From positions 124,001 through 188,000 of the forward strand of contig KL647317.1 of assembly GCA_000727475.1 (NCBI GenBank): a stretch of 64,000 nucleotides of DNA, written 5' to 3'. Within the stretch, counting starts at the first letter, position 1, and each line of letters starts with the position of its first letter. This stretch comes from Sarcocystis neurona (lineage: Eukaryota; Apicomplexa; Conoidasida; Eucoccidiorida; Sarcocystidae). The notes under the pieces were generated by a model, which did no database searches, had not been told where the DNA came from, and worked only from the letters and a program-made list of their open reading frames with translations. The position numbers and the translations under genes were made by a program. Below are positions 1 to 12,760 of this stretch, one piece after another.

Positions 1-965
1 ATCCCTTCAGTTATAAAGCGAGCGTCGTCTTCAGTTAATACGGCCACGCATCTCAAGGGAGACGCAAGCTTGCCGTCCTCTGCCGAAGGACAGCCCTTGC
101 CATTCGATCAAGGAATAGGCACAGAGACTTGCACACACCTGCGTAATTTTCGCCACAGGTCCTTAACAAATTACCATTTTAATATGTGCAGAATCTGCAT
201 GGGTGACGACCACATTCTACTTCCATGAGTAAGGGATGCTCTTTTATGCCTGTTTACGTAGGCGAGCGTGCAAACGGAGTGTCCAGCTGAAGCCGACGGG
301 ATCTTATGCTTGCAACAGTGCGGGAAAGGATCCACAGGCGTCGACCGTTGTGTTGTGTCTGCGGAATATTATATGTCTACTGCGCAGACGCAGGTGGGTA
401 AGGAACAAAAATTTGTAGAGTTGTTCGCAATTTAACGCCACATGTGATCTAAGGAGCTTCGATTCTGAAGTACCCGTCCAATCATCTGAGCACGAGATGT
501 ACGGGCAGGAGTAACACTCCGTAACTAGAATCTTACACCCTGAAGTACGCGTACGTGTCACCGAATTTATGCCCGCTTTTCCGTGCCTGCAAATTAGTTT
601 TTCTGAACCTCCTTGCAGACTTCTTTGCGGCAGGTCTTAAAGACCCGCAACAGAATCGTTTGCTCACTCTCACGTGTGGCAATCTAGGCATCCATCGCCG
701 TCGGAGTCGACTCTATTTTTCAGCAAGTTATGTAGCCGGTGGGTGACTGTTTTCGCAGTCATTCAACGCTCAAACGCCATGATTTCCATGTACATCTTCC
801 ACACACACGTTCACTACGTACAGTTATAAAGGCAGGCAGGCAGATTCGTTTTCTAATATGATATCCCTAACCCAGGTAATACACGCGCACTTCAACCGAG
901 CGACGCGTGCTTGGAAATGGAACGTGTATACGATCTGGATATGGTATGGCAAGGAGCAGCGTTTC
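1..965. other. Gene-free stretch at left edge
   Basis: No convincing exon is seen here. The few open frames of 60-85 codons lack splice-like borders and read as random sequence. It lies downstream of the last exon of the minus-strand gene that ends at 966 and probably holds its 3' untranslated region. Confidence 0.4.
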
Positions 966-3900
966 TTAACTTGATTCCCTACTCAGAGCGACTACCATCG
1001 CTCCCAATAAAGTGCTGATGACAGCAAGGACGGCAACGACGCATCCCACAACAATATATTTCTTCTGGTAAGTCGAGGCGCCGGGTGACTGTCCACCGAA
1101 CTCAGGAGTAGTAACCCCATCGATTTCTGCATTTTCGCTTCGTGCTTCGTCGAGCGCACGTGCCAGTTTTTCTCCGGTCGTTTCGTTCCTTATTCTAATT
1201 ATCGGCGGAGCTGAAGATAGTAAATTTGGGTGACGCGGGTCCACTGTTTTACCGGGTTCAACACTGGGCTCGTTGTACACCTGCAGAAGTCGGTGCGGAA
1301 AGCTGTAGTCTCGGCGCTTGAGCAAGGGAGGATGCCACATTCCTACGAGCGGAGGACTGTACGCCTTTGCACCGAATGGATGAAATTAACTGTCACATAT
1401 CTGGAGGGCCAAAATTTCGGAAACTGTAAGGGCCGGGGCGTGTCTCCACACAATGTGTCAATACGTGTGAACATGTTTGTGTGCCAACGCATATTTGTGG
1501 TGAGCGTAAAAAAAGGGACGCGTCTGCAAGAGACGCTCTGTGTGCACATATGTGTATACATATACACGCAGACACCTATACAAACACGTGCGCAGATAAT
1601 GCATGCATACACGTATATAGAAATATGTATGTGGCGTTTCCATTTGGAGTGTTTTGCAAAGCACACGTACTGTCCATGCGTAACACCTTAGCGCTTCTAG
1701 TCAGCCGGGCGAGAATACATTCAAAATACAATGTCCTAAAAAGAGAAGTCGGCAACCTGCCATGAATTTGTAGGCGCGTTCACTAAGGCGTCTCAATAAT
1801 TAGATACGCCTATAGAAGTATATACGTATATATATACATATATGTATATATATGCGCAGCCTCGTATTCGCAACATTGCACAGTGTATCTTGATATGCCA
1901 CTTGTGTGCTATGCAGAAGCGCTTATGGACTATGCTACCTCTGTGTCGCCTGAAAGCATGTGTCTCATCATGCGCCCAGGAAGTCAATGTCCCTACGAAA
2001 AGAAACATAGAGTAGCATACCCGTGAAAGCGTATATATACACGTGTATCTGTGTGTGCTTTTCAGTGTATATGCACGTACATATATTGATTCGCTGTACG
2101 CCATTGCGTTAAAGACACCTTGAGAAGTGTGTTCCGTCTGCACACGTGTGCCTCGACATTGGTCCCATGATATATGTACTTGATGCTGCTTTCGGCTTGC
2201 TCTTCTACCCCTATCTACACGGTCGCCATAGTTCGAGGTGTCACGAGTGCGGGGTCGCCGCGGGGGACGGCGGTCGCGGACGGAGACGTGCTTGGACAGA
2301 CACGTAGGTGGGCGCATATGGTGTTACCGCGTCCGTGCACGCGTGGCGCGTGGGTACGCAGTTTCATACGTGCATCTGTGTGGGTGGTGTTGCTCTGTGC
2401 GCAAGTCTCGCCTTGAAAATATTCCAAGCTGGTAAGGAAAAGGCGACATTATTGACTTTGAAGACGTCAGGATAATCGTCGACAAGGTGAGCAAAGGAGA
2501 AGCCTGACAAACACAAAGCATATAGACTCCGAAACCGGGTGCAAGGACGGAAAACTTATTTCCCTGCACATTTTCTATAAAAAAAGGTCATGCGCACGGC
2601 TGCAGGCACGAAGTCGTGTTGGCTGCATATCTGCCAGCAGCGTGTCTCCATCCGGTAGCCCACGTGTGTTGCACCTGAAGAGCTGAGCGCAGTTCTATTC
2701 GCACGTACTCAGTTAGGCAACTAAATGGATGACGTAGTGCGTTGCTTGCCGTGACTTCAGGTGTGAATGGCAGTACCACGATCCGAGCAACTTCACTGCG
2801 TTTATCCGCGTAGGTGTCGGGTAGGCGCGATTGTGTACCCCAACAACACCCGACACAATACTTTCTCCCTTCCACACGTCTTTGATCGAATGATAGCATT
2901 TAGCTGCCGAGCAGTCCCTGCAGCAGCGTGACCGTCCCTAAAGCTGCGTGAGCCTTCGGGCGCGTCAGCGTACTGAACCGCGCCAGCCAACCATCATAAA
3001 TCACTTTATTTCACGCTCCCCTGCTTCGCCAGTGTCGTCTGCGATAGACTTCCGCCCCCCGCGTGTCTCTGTGTGCGTGCGCGTTGACTACGTGCGACGT
3101 GTGCGCAAATGTCTGAACCGCTGTTTCCTTATTTACCCTCTGCTGTTTTCGTCCTACGTCTGATCGTGTACGCCGTCGGCGTAGTGACACAGCAACGGAG
3201 TCAAAGCTTTAAAAGCAAACAGCGTGCATCTTACGCCGTAGATCCACGTCTGAAGGCTTCTTTTGCATCTCCTTCAGGAAACCCTTCAAGTGAAATTTTT
3301 GTCCTTCGTGCACAGGGTAAGCCAGTACTAAAATTCGATGTGGAGGGTCCGCTGCATACATCCCCGGCACAGCCTCAGACCCGTACAAGGATGGATTCTC
3401 AAAAAACCAGGGGCGTCTCTTGAACAAGCTGTGCGGGCACGCGCATGCACAGAAGCAAACACTTTTTGCCGAAGCACGTAAAAGAACTGCAGTCTCCATC
3501 GTCACGCGTGGATAACTAGATGTCCGCAGGAGCAGTAGTCAAATGACCTGTATGTTGCTGTGACCGCTATCGAACTCCCTACGACTGCAATTGTTCTGGA
3601 ACTTAAGCCTGAAATACGCACTAGGGCCCCTCATGCAGGGAAGCACACACAAGTGTTCTCAGCACGTTGAATCCTGAACTTCGAATTTGTGTAATCAGAA
3701 TGTCAGTACTCCGAATGGTGCAGAGCCAGAGGCGTCGGGGATTCTGCGACAACAACACGGGGGGAAAGGAGAGCATCCAAAATTTTAAAGCACGACTTTT
3801 CAAAAAGGGAGGTTCGCTGTTGTACCTAAGCCGCCGGTGGGTGAAAATCTCTTCCTTACACGCGTGCAATTTCGCAGGTGAAGCTACTCTTCTTTCGTTC

Positions 3901-6900
3901 TATATTAAGCTCGACACAACCCTACTTACATGCCTGCACGCCTCTCTGCCCACGTATCTCGTTTTTAGCCATGCAGCTGCGCAAGCGCACCAGTACGTCC
4001 ATGCTTTTAATGGTTTATTCGTATTTGTCTACTTGTTCTCACCTATCTGGTAAAAAGAGCCGCCGGACGTGCTTGTCTCGTGAAAACGCTAATGTATGCA
4101 TAGAAAAGCGCAGCTGTCCACCACGGAAAGGACACTGAAGCGGCCATAAGCTTTAAAACCTGAAAAGCACGAGTGTCGGCCTTCGCGGCGCTATCAAAAT
4201 CCACTTCTTCAAGACTCACGTCGTCTATCAGAACGTGCGCTGGTTCAACCTCGTAGTATCTCATTCGTAAGGAGAGGTACACCTTACTTTGTCCCTCCAC
4301 GCTAACAAGCACGCACATTCGTACATATATATATATATATATATATGTGGAGAGATTGGTAGATACATAGGTATAGACGTGTCTGCACGCTTGCACAGAT
4401 ACGCACATACTGAATGAGCAGCGACAATAGAACGCGATGTCCAAGGATAGATGAACAGGACAAAAACTTCTTTCCCGTTCCGGGCCGGATGCGGGCGCAT
4501 CTGCTGTACTCAGATGTGGCTCACCGTAATTTGCGATTCGAGGTGTGTAGTCCTAGGTCGTCTCATCCTCCGTCACTTGCACACACATCCGTACGCAGTA
4601 TATATGGATACAGTCCTCTGTGTGGTAGCTTAAACGCATGTACTTCAAAATTTGTACACTGCACGAACTTGGACAGAGCTGCACGAGGAGGTCGTCGACG
4701 CAAGGTCACGACTTACTAAATGGAATTTCAGGTAGGCGATACGGAACATCACAGCCACCTGCGGAGGCTTCTGCGCAGGCGCTTGGCTTCCCGACCTTGA
4801 ACTGAACTAGTATAACATCCGGAAAAATTTTTTTGTCATCTAGATCCACCACTATCACCACTCCCCCTGGAGGCTGGTAGCTCGGAGGCTCAGAGACGGC
4901 CAGCGGCAGTACCACCTTGCGGTCTGCTACACGAGGGTCAAAGGGTTCGGCGTCTAGGCGAAACCCGCTGGGTAAGAGGAGAATTTTGAAGGATAAAGAA
5001 TCGCCAATTTTGAAAAGTCGTCGTTGAGAGCAGTATCTTTATTTCTATTTACACACGTGTAACTCTAGCTGTAAAGAAGGGCTAGGGATGCAAGCTGCCG
5101 AACACGGAGAGAAACGGAGGGGCGAAAAGACAAAGGCTCTCTGGGAGAGAGAGGGAGGCTGTATGAGAGTGGACCACTTTGCAATGAGTAGCCGAAGACT
5201 CACACAACGACAGAAAGATGAAGACTCAGTGGTGTCCTGCTTGGCTCTGCAAGGACGCAGACTGTTGCACCGCAGAGAAATTGACAGCGGCGTGTACGGA
5301 AGGTGACGCTCATGTATAGGAACCTTGAGGCTGTGACAGCGAAAGAAATGGAAAGAGAAGCATCGAGCAAGGCAATGTCGCCAGTACCTCTCTAGATACA
5401 TTCACGTCTGTGTCCACGCTGGTTCACACGTCCACACAGGGGTACGCCGACAGCTATGCTTTTTTCCGGGAAGTGGCAACTTTGTGGCCCCGATTGCTTC
5501 TTGGGTGTAGTCTCGAAAGTACAAAAGTGAACTTCGGTTGGTACTAAAGTACTGCCTTTCACCTGTGTCTGCTCAGTAGTCGCGGCCTCCAAAGGGAATT
5601 ACGGCCAAGACAGAAGGTACCGTTGTGCTGACTGCCCTTACAGTGGGAAGAGAGTGCTGTAGTTTTAGCGTTCCTTGTTTTAATCGATTGAAGTAGATTA
5701 CTCAAGGAGACAAACAGTCAACGACAACTGCGCAGTAAAAAACGACGTTCAAGTATTTCAAGCAGATGCCGAAGTATTAGCCGGGCAGACGTACGAAATT
5801 CCACGCTTCACCCTACAGTTTGTCTCTCGGGTGCAATTGTGTGTGGGTCCGAACAGTGTGTGACAAGCATGACTACTAATAAAAGTGCTGCAAAAAATTC
5901 GTCAGAGCCTGTGAAGGCGCACAGGTCGCCCTACAGAGCTTTACAGTTATATTTTTGTGTGCTGCAAATATCGGCAAACATGCTGGTGGTTTGAGCTAAA
6001 CTAGCACTGATGCTGCTGCGGTGAGGGTTCCCATTGCAACGCAGCCAGTCCAGTCTGAGAGAGTGAAGAGTTGTGTTGCGGCCGAATATTACCGCATTCT
6101 TTTTTCCCAGCAAGGTAGCTTGGTCAGCAGCAACGACAGGAGAGTCTAGAATTGCAGGCACCACTAGAGCCAGATACAGTCCGAACATGAAAAAGCTCAC
6201 TATGGAGTGAACCTTTGTCAGCTACTACGTATCAGGCAGCGCTGGACACGGTCGACAGCGAAGGTCTTGGCAGCGGATGCAGTCGGCACCAGAGATCACA
6301 AGCAGCAGAGACCCTCTCTCGCGCAGACAGGGATGCCTCTAGACTACTACTGCTCTCTTCAGCAGAAACGCGACTACAACCTTCGACGAGATAATGAGAT
6401 AGGCCCAGCTTAGTCTAGATTATGAGGGAGCGCTTTCTAGTCAGGTCAGCTTGCAAAGAAAGTAGCAGGAATGGCGTATGGCTTGCGTTCTGCGGGGGAA
6501 AAAGACAAGCACTAAAACGATTAGGCGTCGAGACGTACTGTCTGAAGTCTACAGCAATGTGCCGGTGAGGAAGTTCGATAGGATATCCGGCTTCTTTGAG
6601 GCGTTTTTCAACCGCTTCTTTCGAACAAGGTTTCCCAGTGTCAGTCCGTGTTGCTCCGGGTGTAGCTAAAATGTCTACGTCGTGCTCGTTCCGGACTTTA
6701 CCAAATTCCACAAGGTAGGCTCTCCCACGTTGCCACCCTTCCAGCAGTCGCTGGGTTTCCGCTCCAAGCATCTGATCATCAGACTCCTCCTGCTGCTGTT
6801 CCGCATTCACTCCTGAATTTGTTGAGGCCTTATCCAGCAAAGTTGGGCCATTCGAGACAGTTACCTGCTGGGCAAAAACGTCTTTACATTGGCAAGCGTA

Positions 6901-8316
6901 TGGAGACAAGCTCGAAGAAAATGGAAGTACTGCAAAATCATCTCGTTTCAAGAGAGACGTATCTAAGCGACTACAGCAGCACGGTACAGCACCTATGCAG
7001 GCGGAAATCGTTACTGCAACCAAACTCTCCTTAGGTTGACACCTGTGTACTACGTGACTCCTGTTTACGCCTCAGTTTCATTTTGTGCGCGAAGTGTGTG
7101 ACATGCAGTGTACGGATATACACAAGCTGGTGCACACGCACGCGCGTCCAAATAAGGCAATTCGTAAGGAAGAAGTCAACGCAGAGCCTTCTCCACCAAA
7201 TCGCAATGCTTACTCAGGACCAATCTGTTCCACCACACGAATGTGAAAGAAAAGGGGAGCATTGACACAGCTGTCGGAGCACATATGCTCGGTAAGCACA
7301 CAGCACCAAAATGCTGTGAATGGGAGGAAGTGGCAGTGAGCGAAGTGGTGGAACACCTCTACTGCAGAATCGTGCGAAATATCTGCGCATTCGTGCTGTT
7401 CGCACAGGCGAGTGATACCTTCAAAGCAGGTGTCCACGTTTCCCAATCACGTGGAAAACGTAATTGATCAACATCGCTAATGGGATTGAAGGCATTTTGC
7501 ACGAAGTGACTAACAGGTCTGAGTACGCTTACTGCACTGCATCTCACATTCGTCGCAAAACTACGCTCTGCTGCTGATCTCATTCGCCTCGCAGTTCCGG
7601 GTGCCGCCGTCCTCCGCATTGCGCACAGTGAAGAAGTGAGGATACTTCCAGTCTTAATGAGTTTCCGATTATTCCACCACACTAACCCACGTAAGAATAG
7701 TTTGTCTCTCTCCTCGATTGTCGAATGCATAAACAAGCGAGTGCGTACAACTTGGGCACATTTCCGTTTTATCCTCGAGTAGCAACTACATGAATAGGCG
7801 GATGTTTCCAGCGCGCACACCTCCGTTTTCCGACGCGTCGCTCGTGGTATTTTGCTGCCCAGGTTCATCGCCCAAGGCTGTCCCCGGCTTTCTCTGCCGG
7901 AGTTGCTGCGCTGACGGGAAAAACCGCTCCTTTACGTTGCGTAGAGAAGCTGTAGTTTTCCCGTCACTCCACTGCACCTCCTCCGGCTTCCATCTTGTGG
8001 AGAGTTCCTCAAAGGATTGTGTCTGTCCTGCCCACGCGCTAGCGTGCGCGCTGTTGAGGGGCTGGATATCATTGTGGATGCGGATCTTGACCGCAGGCGC
8101 TGCAGCCAGAGATGGGTACGCGGCTACCATGAGTGACACGATTAGCAGACGTTGACGAATACACTGGGACTGAAAACGTGCAAAAGTGGTATCCGTGCGA
8201 TGAGCTGCGACCCTGGGTGGTACCTTGTGGCAGCACTTTGCATCCGCAAGGGTGGTACTGGAAAAGATGGTCTCTGATACCATGGCGCAGATTAGTTGAT
8301 GCATACCGAGTGTCAT
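966..8316 (-). CDS. Multi-exon single-pass membrane protein, function unknown
   Basis: I do not recognise the family. The 5' part joins well. Exon 1 8316-8224 starts at ATG. Exon 2 8169-7821 holds a hydrophobic stretch LLIVSLMVAAYPSLAAA, a likely signal peptide or anchor. Exon 3 is 7681-7419 and exon 4 is 6867-6553. These four give 340 codons in one continuous phase with GT..AG borders. Exons at 5571-5438 and 4967-4759 also fit in phase. Further protein-like exons lie at about 4283-4166, 3428-3235 (donor GTAAGA) and 2850-2670, but phases there do not all agree, so small exons are missing. The last exon 1280-966 (acceptor CTGCAG) ends in a membrane segment (VVGCVVAVLAVISTLLGAMV) and a short tail. 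The picture is a secreted-pathway type I membrane protein. It could be two genes, since an alternative signal-peptide ATG exists at 6188. The first intron is only 54 bp. Confidence 0.5.
4325..4346. repeat. (AT)11 microsatellite
   Basis: Perfect AT dinucleotide run in a presumed intron of the minus-strand gene at 966-8316. It is one of the few microsatellites in the repeat-poor left segment. Confidence 0.95.
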
Positions 8317-9283
8317 ACACAGTGGGCCGCGGCGGCGAAGACAGAGGAGCCACGATTCAGAAAATCATCTATTCATTCACTCAAAGATGAACGTAGGAGA
8401 GCAGCAGAAGGCACCGATCACACCGATACCTTGCAGTTAGGCGAAGTGGGCTCTGGTCGATTGAAAAAGGAGCGAGACTGCAAATACGGCCGCGCGTCTC
8501 TACTCCTCTGAACTTTCGCGTTACAAAGAATCCATCAGGGCATCGTTGGATACGACACAACGGTGGTGATGTGCGCACCGACTACTGCACACGGTCTAAT
8601 AGCATCGGTTCCGCAATACCAGCAGATATTGGACAACCATTCGTCAAGTCTGAGTTTCCGTCGGCAAAATCAATAAAAACGATAGTTTTCGACGGGATAG
8701 CACAACAACATCAGGGGAAACACATGTTTACAGGGACGTGTTAGACTGCCCTCCGGCGGAGTGGTGTCCTGTGGCAAGAATGCAAAAGGAGCGTACGCCT
8801 GCCTTTCCCAAACGCCTACGACACGCCCTCGGCACAGCAGTTCAGGTGTACTTGCAGGTAGTTGTCGATTCGTGTGCGCAACTGGATATGCACCCACACG
8901 TGCTTGACTGCTGACCTCTGGAAGGATCCCACAGCTTATGTGGGCAATAATTTCTGAGACGTATATTCAATTATCCCTCTGTGAAACCATAAAATATCAC
9001 ACGTAGTCCTTTTGCTTTCATCTATGTGAAATATTTGTACTTTCCAAGGCCACCTTACTACAACTTTGGAGCCGTACTACACGCACACGTGTTGCACCCA
9101 CGGCACCCATGGCTACGCTATTGTGGCAGAAACGAGGCGTCAGTAGGCAAGCTCAGCAGGTGCGTGCCCTGATCCAGTAACAGCGGACGCAGTGTAGCGG
9201 ACGCCAGTATGATTGCAGGCGGTGGAATGCCACACGTTTCCTATCATATCAAAATCAACTACTAATACCTTGCTTATGGGGGT
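8317..9283. other. Presumed 5' flank, no gene seen
   Basis: No exon with convincing coding character was found. The stretch lies between the start of the minus-strand gene at 8316 and the stop codon at 9284. It probably contains the promoter of the former and the 3' untranslated region of the latter. No core promoter motif is recognised. Confidence 0.35.
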
Positions 9284-9964
9284 CTAACAGTAGGTCTGTG
9301 CGCTGGGCTCGAACAGGCAGATATCAAACGAGCAGGTGTCCAGCCTGACTGTTTCTTGTGGAGTGAGACATCGTCCACACTCCTTTCGCGAAGCAGATGT
9401 AAACGACGTTCGAGAAAACTCAAAAACTTCTCTCTGCGCCTTCACTGGATCAGACGTGAAGGTCCTCTCCGTGATGCGCACGTGGCCTGATCTACTCTCA
9501 ACACTGTCAATGTGCACGATACTTGAATCCACCGGCTTTTCAGTAGGCGTGTCCGATTTGAAGTGTGCGATCATCAACGCGGCCTCGCTGTGCAGCCTGT
9601 CTAGTTGTAAAGAACAGTTATTAAAAACAGCTAAACTGCGAGTAGGGAAACTTCTTTTTTACAACCACTTCTCGGACCACGGATAATCCACAATGCAAGT
9701 TGCAGTCAAAACGCGTAACGCAAGGAACGAACTGCTCCTTTAGGGGAGAGGCGGACACGTCAGAGGTGTTTCAGCACGCGTTGGAGCCTTCCTCTCAATC
9801 CGCGTGCGCAGTTTGAGTAATTTCATAGCAACACCAGGGCGTGAGAGTCCAAACAAAGCAGACAGGACGCAAAAGACATGCCGGCGACGATGACGAACAA
9901 CGGGTTTGTCGGTGGCATCAACCACATGGATGAAGAGTTGCAGAACTGGCGTATGTCGAAAGAG
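9284..9964 (-). CDS. 3' exons of an unidentified minus-strand gene
   Basis: Two protein-like exons. The upstream one begins at 9964 after an acceptor reading GATCCTTCAG and encodes a basic stretch including VVRHRRRHVFCVLSALFG. The downstream one starts near 9607 after CTAG and runs to the stop at 9284, with a cysteine-containing end (ECGRCLTP, DTCSFDICLF). The join between them is not settled because several weak donors are possible. The 5' end was not found and may lie near 10.5-10.9 kb. No family is recognised. Confidence 0.35.
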
Positions 9965-10539
9965 CTGAAGGATCAGAGGTTCCTGAGTGTTTGTGACCTA
10001 CGGGTGCCGTACTAGGCTAGCGTGGAACGGTGAATTCTTAGTTTTGAATAGTGTGGCGTCGCTTGCGGTAACGACCCCTCTCAATCTCCTCCCACGTAGT
10101 CGGAAAACACGATAGAATTTCAACGACACCACTAACAGCAATAATCATTAATTGCCGCTGTTACTTTTAGGGTGTGTAGCGTCCCCAACTCGGGAAACTC
10201 TGTGCGGGAGATGCCTGCTGGAGCCGAGGGCCCGCGGCGGCCTGTCAAGAAGAAAAAGCTTCCATTGGTAGACTGGTGAACGCTTAACTGAGTTTATCGT
10301 AGGGAACTCCGAGGGGTACAAACCACGGAGATATCACGTGGCCACACTGTGGTCGGCTGGCACCCGTCTTCAACAGTGGCAGCGAGTTACTCTCTGCTGG
10401 AAAAGTAGTAGACACGACTTGTCTCGTTGAATTGCTGCATTTCAAGCAGCCGCGGGAAAACTTGTCTGGTAGAGAAGATACAAACTGCTCTGGCCAGGCC
10501 TGTGAGAATAAGGCGGAATAGACACCTTAGAGAATCTTT

Positions 10540-10880
10540 CTACTGGAGCAGTGTTACAGGGCCAGGCAGAGTTTTTCACCGGTAGGAGGACGAAGACACG
10601 TCACTTTCCTTCCTCTTGATGACCTTCTAGCAAGCTGCTGTCGCTGATGCGGAAAGGTTACGACGCACGCGCGATCTATTGGGAGCATTACGCTTTTCTG
10701 CACCGTGCGCGTTCCACGTGGTAGTGGTAGCCCGTGCGGCTTCTTCCGGCGGCACTGCACTGGAGTGCATAGACCTCGCATCCCGTACCGGGGTACAGCT
10801 CTCCATGTGACTACTAGATTTTCTAAAAACCTGCTCAGACGGTTACGCATCAGTATTGTCCACATCCGATTCACAATTAT
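10540..10880 (-). other. Ambiguous minus-strand coding stretch
   Basis: Two minus-strand frames here look protein-like. One is an arginine-rich frame ending at 10554. The other contains EEAARATTTTWNAHGAEKRN after a possible acceptor. They cannot both be right and no donor decides between them. It may be an upstream exon of the gene ending at 9284. Confidence 0.2.
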
Positions 10881-11118
10881 AAGCGTTAATATATTTGTCT
10901 TTTACACGGTAAGTCTGTTCGCATAACATTGTGTCTAACTCGCTCGATCACCTCCCAACACAGCTGCCCGTGAGCGCCGCCAGAGTACGCAAGCGATGGT
11001 GTCCTCCGTTGTCCAGATTTGCCTGAGTGCAGGATGCCACGTATACTACATCAACCATGAGCAAACGTTTTCACATCTATGAGGTGCCGGTGCCTCAGGC
11101 GTGCCGAGGGGAAACATG

Positions 11119-11403
11119 ATGAAGTCATGTGCAGCATCTCATCATGTTCCCTGTCCAAGCGCTTGGCCACTTTCGACTACACTGCGCCACAGAAGGAGCG
11201 TCACGAAAGCCACACGACACAGCCTAAAGCAGCGGCTAACGCTGTCGCGTGGAGTGAATCTGTCCCTAAGACAGCACGCAGGGGAGGAGTGCGAAGCCGA
11301 ACAAAACGACGTACACGACTGCTTGATGACTGTCGAAACTGCACTGAACAATGTCATATGCGCAAAAAAACAGTCTTCCTACCTATACTTGGTTAACGGA
11401 TGA
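11119..11403 (+). CDS. Small hypothetical ORF
   Basis: An ATG-to-stop frame of about 94 codons on the plus strand. Its second half (ECEAEQNDVHDCLMTVETAL) has a balanced, protein-like composition with paired cysteines. A competing minus-strand frame over the same bases carries a hydrophobic segment, so the coding strand is uncertain. No homology is recognised. Confidence 0.22.
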   Translation: MKSCAASHHVPCPSAWPLSTTLRHRRSVTKATRHSLKQRLTLSRGVNLSLRQHAGEECEAEQNDVHDCLMTVETALNNVICAKKQSSYLYLVNG

Positions 11404-12760
11404 TTTATCTGCTGCAGAAAGTCTGCTTTTCCGTCCCCTATACTCGTACCATTATCCGAAACAAGAGACACATGCGGAAAGGGGGTAAACAAGGTGACAG
11501 TCCTTCTGAGTGCGCGCATTATTACAAGCCCAGAGGACACGCGTTGTCACGTGACACACGGACGTTCTTATATGCAAGGGGACTTACAACGGCGTCGACG
11601 GCATTAAACGCTTGAAGCCAAAGATAGTAGCTGCCGTGTTACAAGCAAGTGTGACTACTTCTGATCCGTCACACGCAAAGAGTACTGGAAGTGACTTAAC
11701 TGCACAAACAGTTGTCACCCGCCACCCGTTCGAAAGCAGGCACAGAGCAGAGTAAAACGTTTACATAAATGCTTGAGCAAGGCTCAAGCGGCACACAACT
11801 ATACTTTTTAAGCGTGTTGTGCCAGACGCGCACTGTGTACGTGTATATACGGACATGCATACCCGTATAAATATTTTAACGTGTCCATACACGCGCGCTT
11901 ATGTACAGCGAAAATTGTGCCCACTTTATTGATGAGAAAACCGCAAGCCTAAGCGGTCGTGTCATGCCAAAATGTAAGTCCAGCTTGACGCACAGACGTC
12001 TGACAACACATGGCGCATTCACTCACGGGTCACCGAAGTGCGGGACGTAAGCCACAGAGATTCAATCAATAATATGTTTGACGTAACATCATGTGACAAA
12101 ATATTCGCATGCGTCAGTGTCTGCGCGCTTTGCGGGGACTCGAGTGTTCTTCGATTGTTTTCGTGCTTCGCAGCATTCTCTGTGCCGGCCCTGACATGCT
12201 GAATCTCAGAACCGTCGAAAGTCATACACTTTTACCCGTCTCACTGACAAAGGGAAAGTCATATACTTATACCCGCAGCTGCCTCTCGAGTTGGTTCGCC
12301 TGAAAGTACTAATGGCGTCCAAACTACAGCTCTTCGTTTCCATTGAAACCCGTAAAAAGCTGTTCGTACTTCTTAAGGCGAAGGTGGGCGAAATGTGACA
12401 GCCACCCTTCTTTCACCGGCTGTAAGCTCCAGGGCAGTGCCTACTTATTCTTCTGCACAAAGCCCGAAGGAGACACTGCTAGTTCTTCTTCCCGGTACTG
12501 ACTATCCACCCGGTCCCCTCCATTCCTACCCAAGATATTTTACGTAACATTTATGGTGTATTCTCGGCACGTGCAGTCAAGCGGCTCTCTTCCTGCCCTT
12601 TGTAAGTTGACACTAATAATCTTCTGCTACGCTTTAGCCTTTCAGTCGCCTTCGCCCAATCTGCATCTCTACTCCTCGAACGCCTTTCACAACTGCGACA
12701 CTTCTGAATCTGTTCTGCCCCTCTCCACACTGTTGTCCTTCAGCTGCCCTGCGTGAGTCG
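11404..12760. other. No gene seen
   Basis: Only short open frames without splice borders. The right end is presumably the 3' flank of the minus-strand gene that stops at 12761. Confidence 0.3.
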
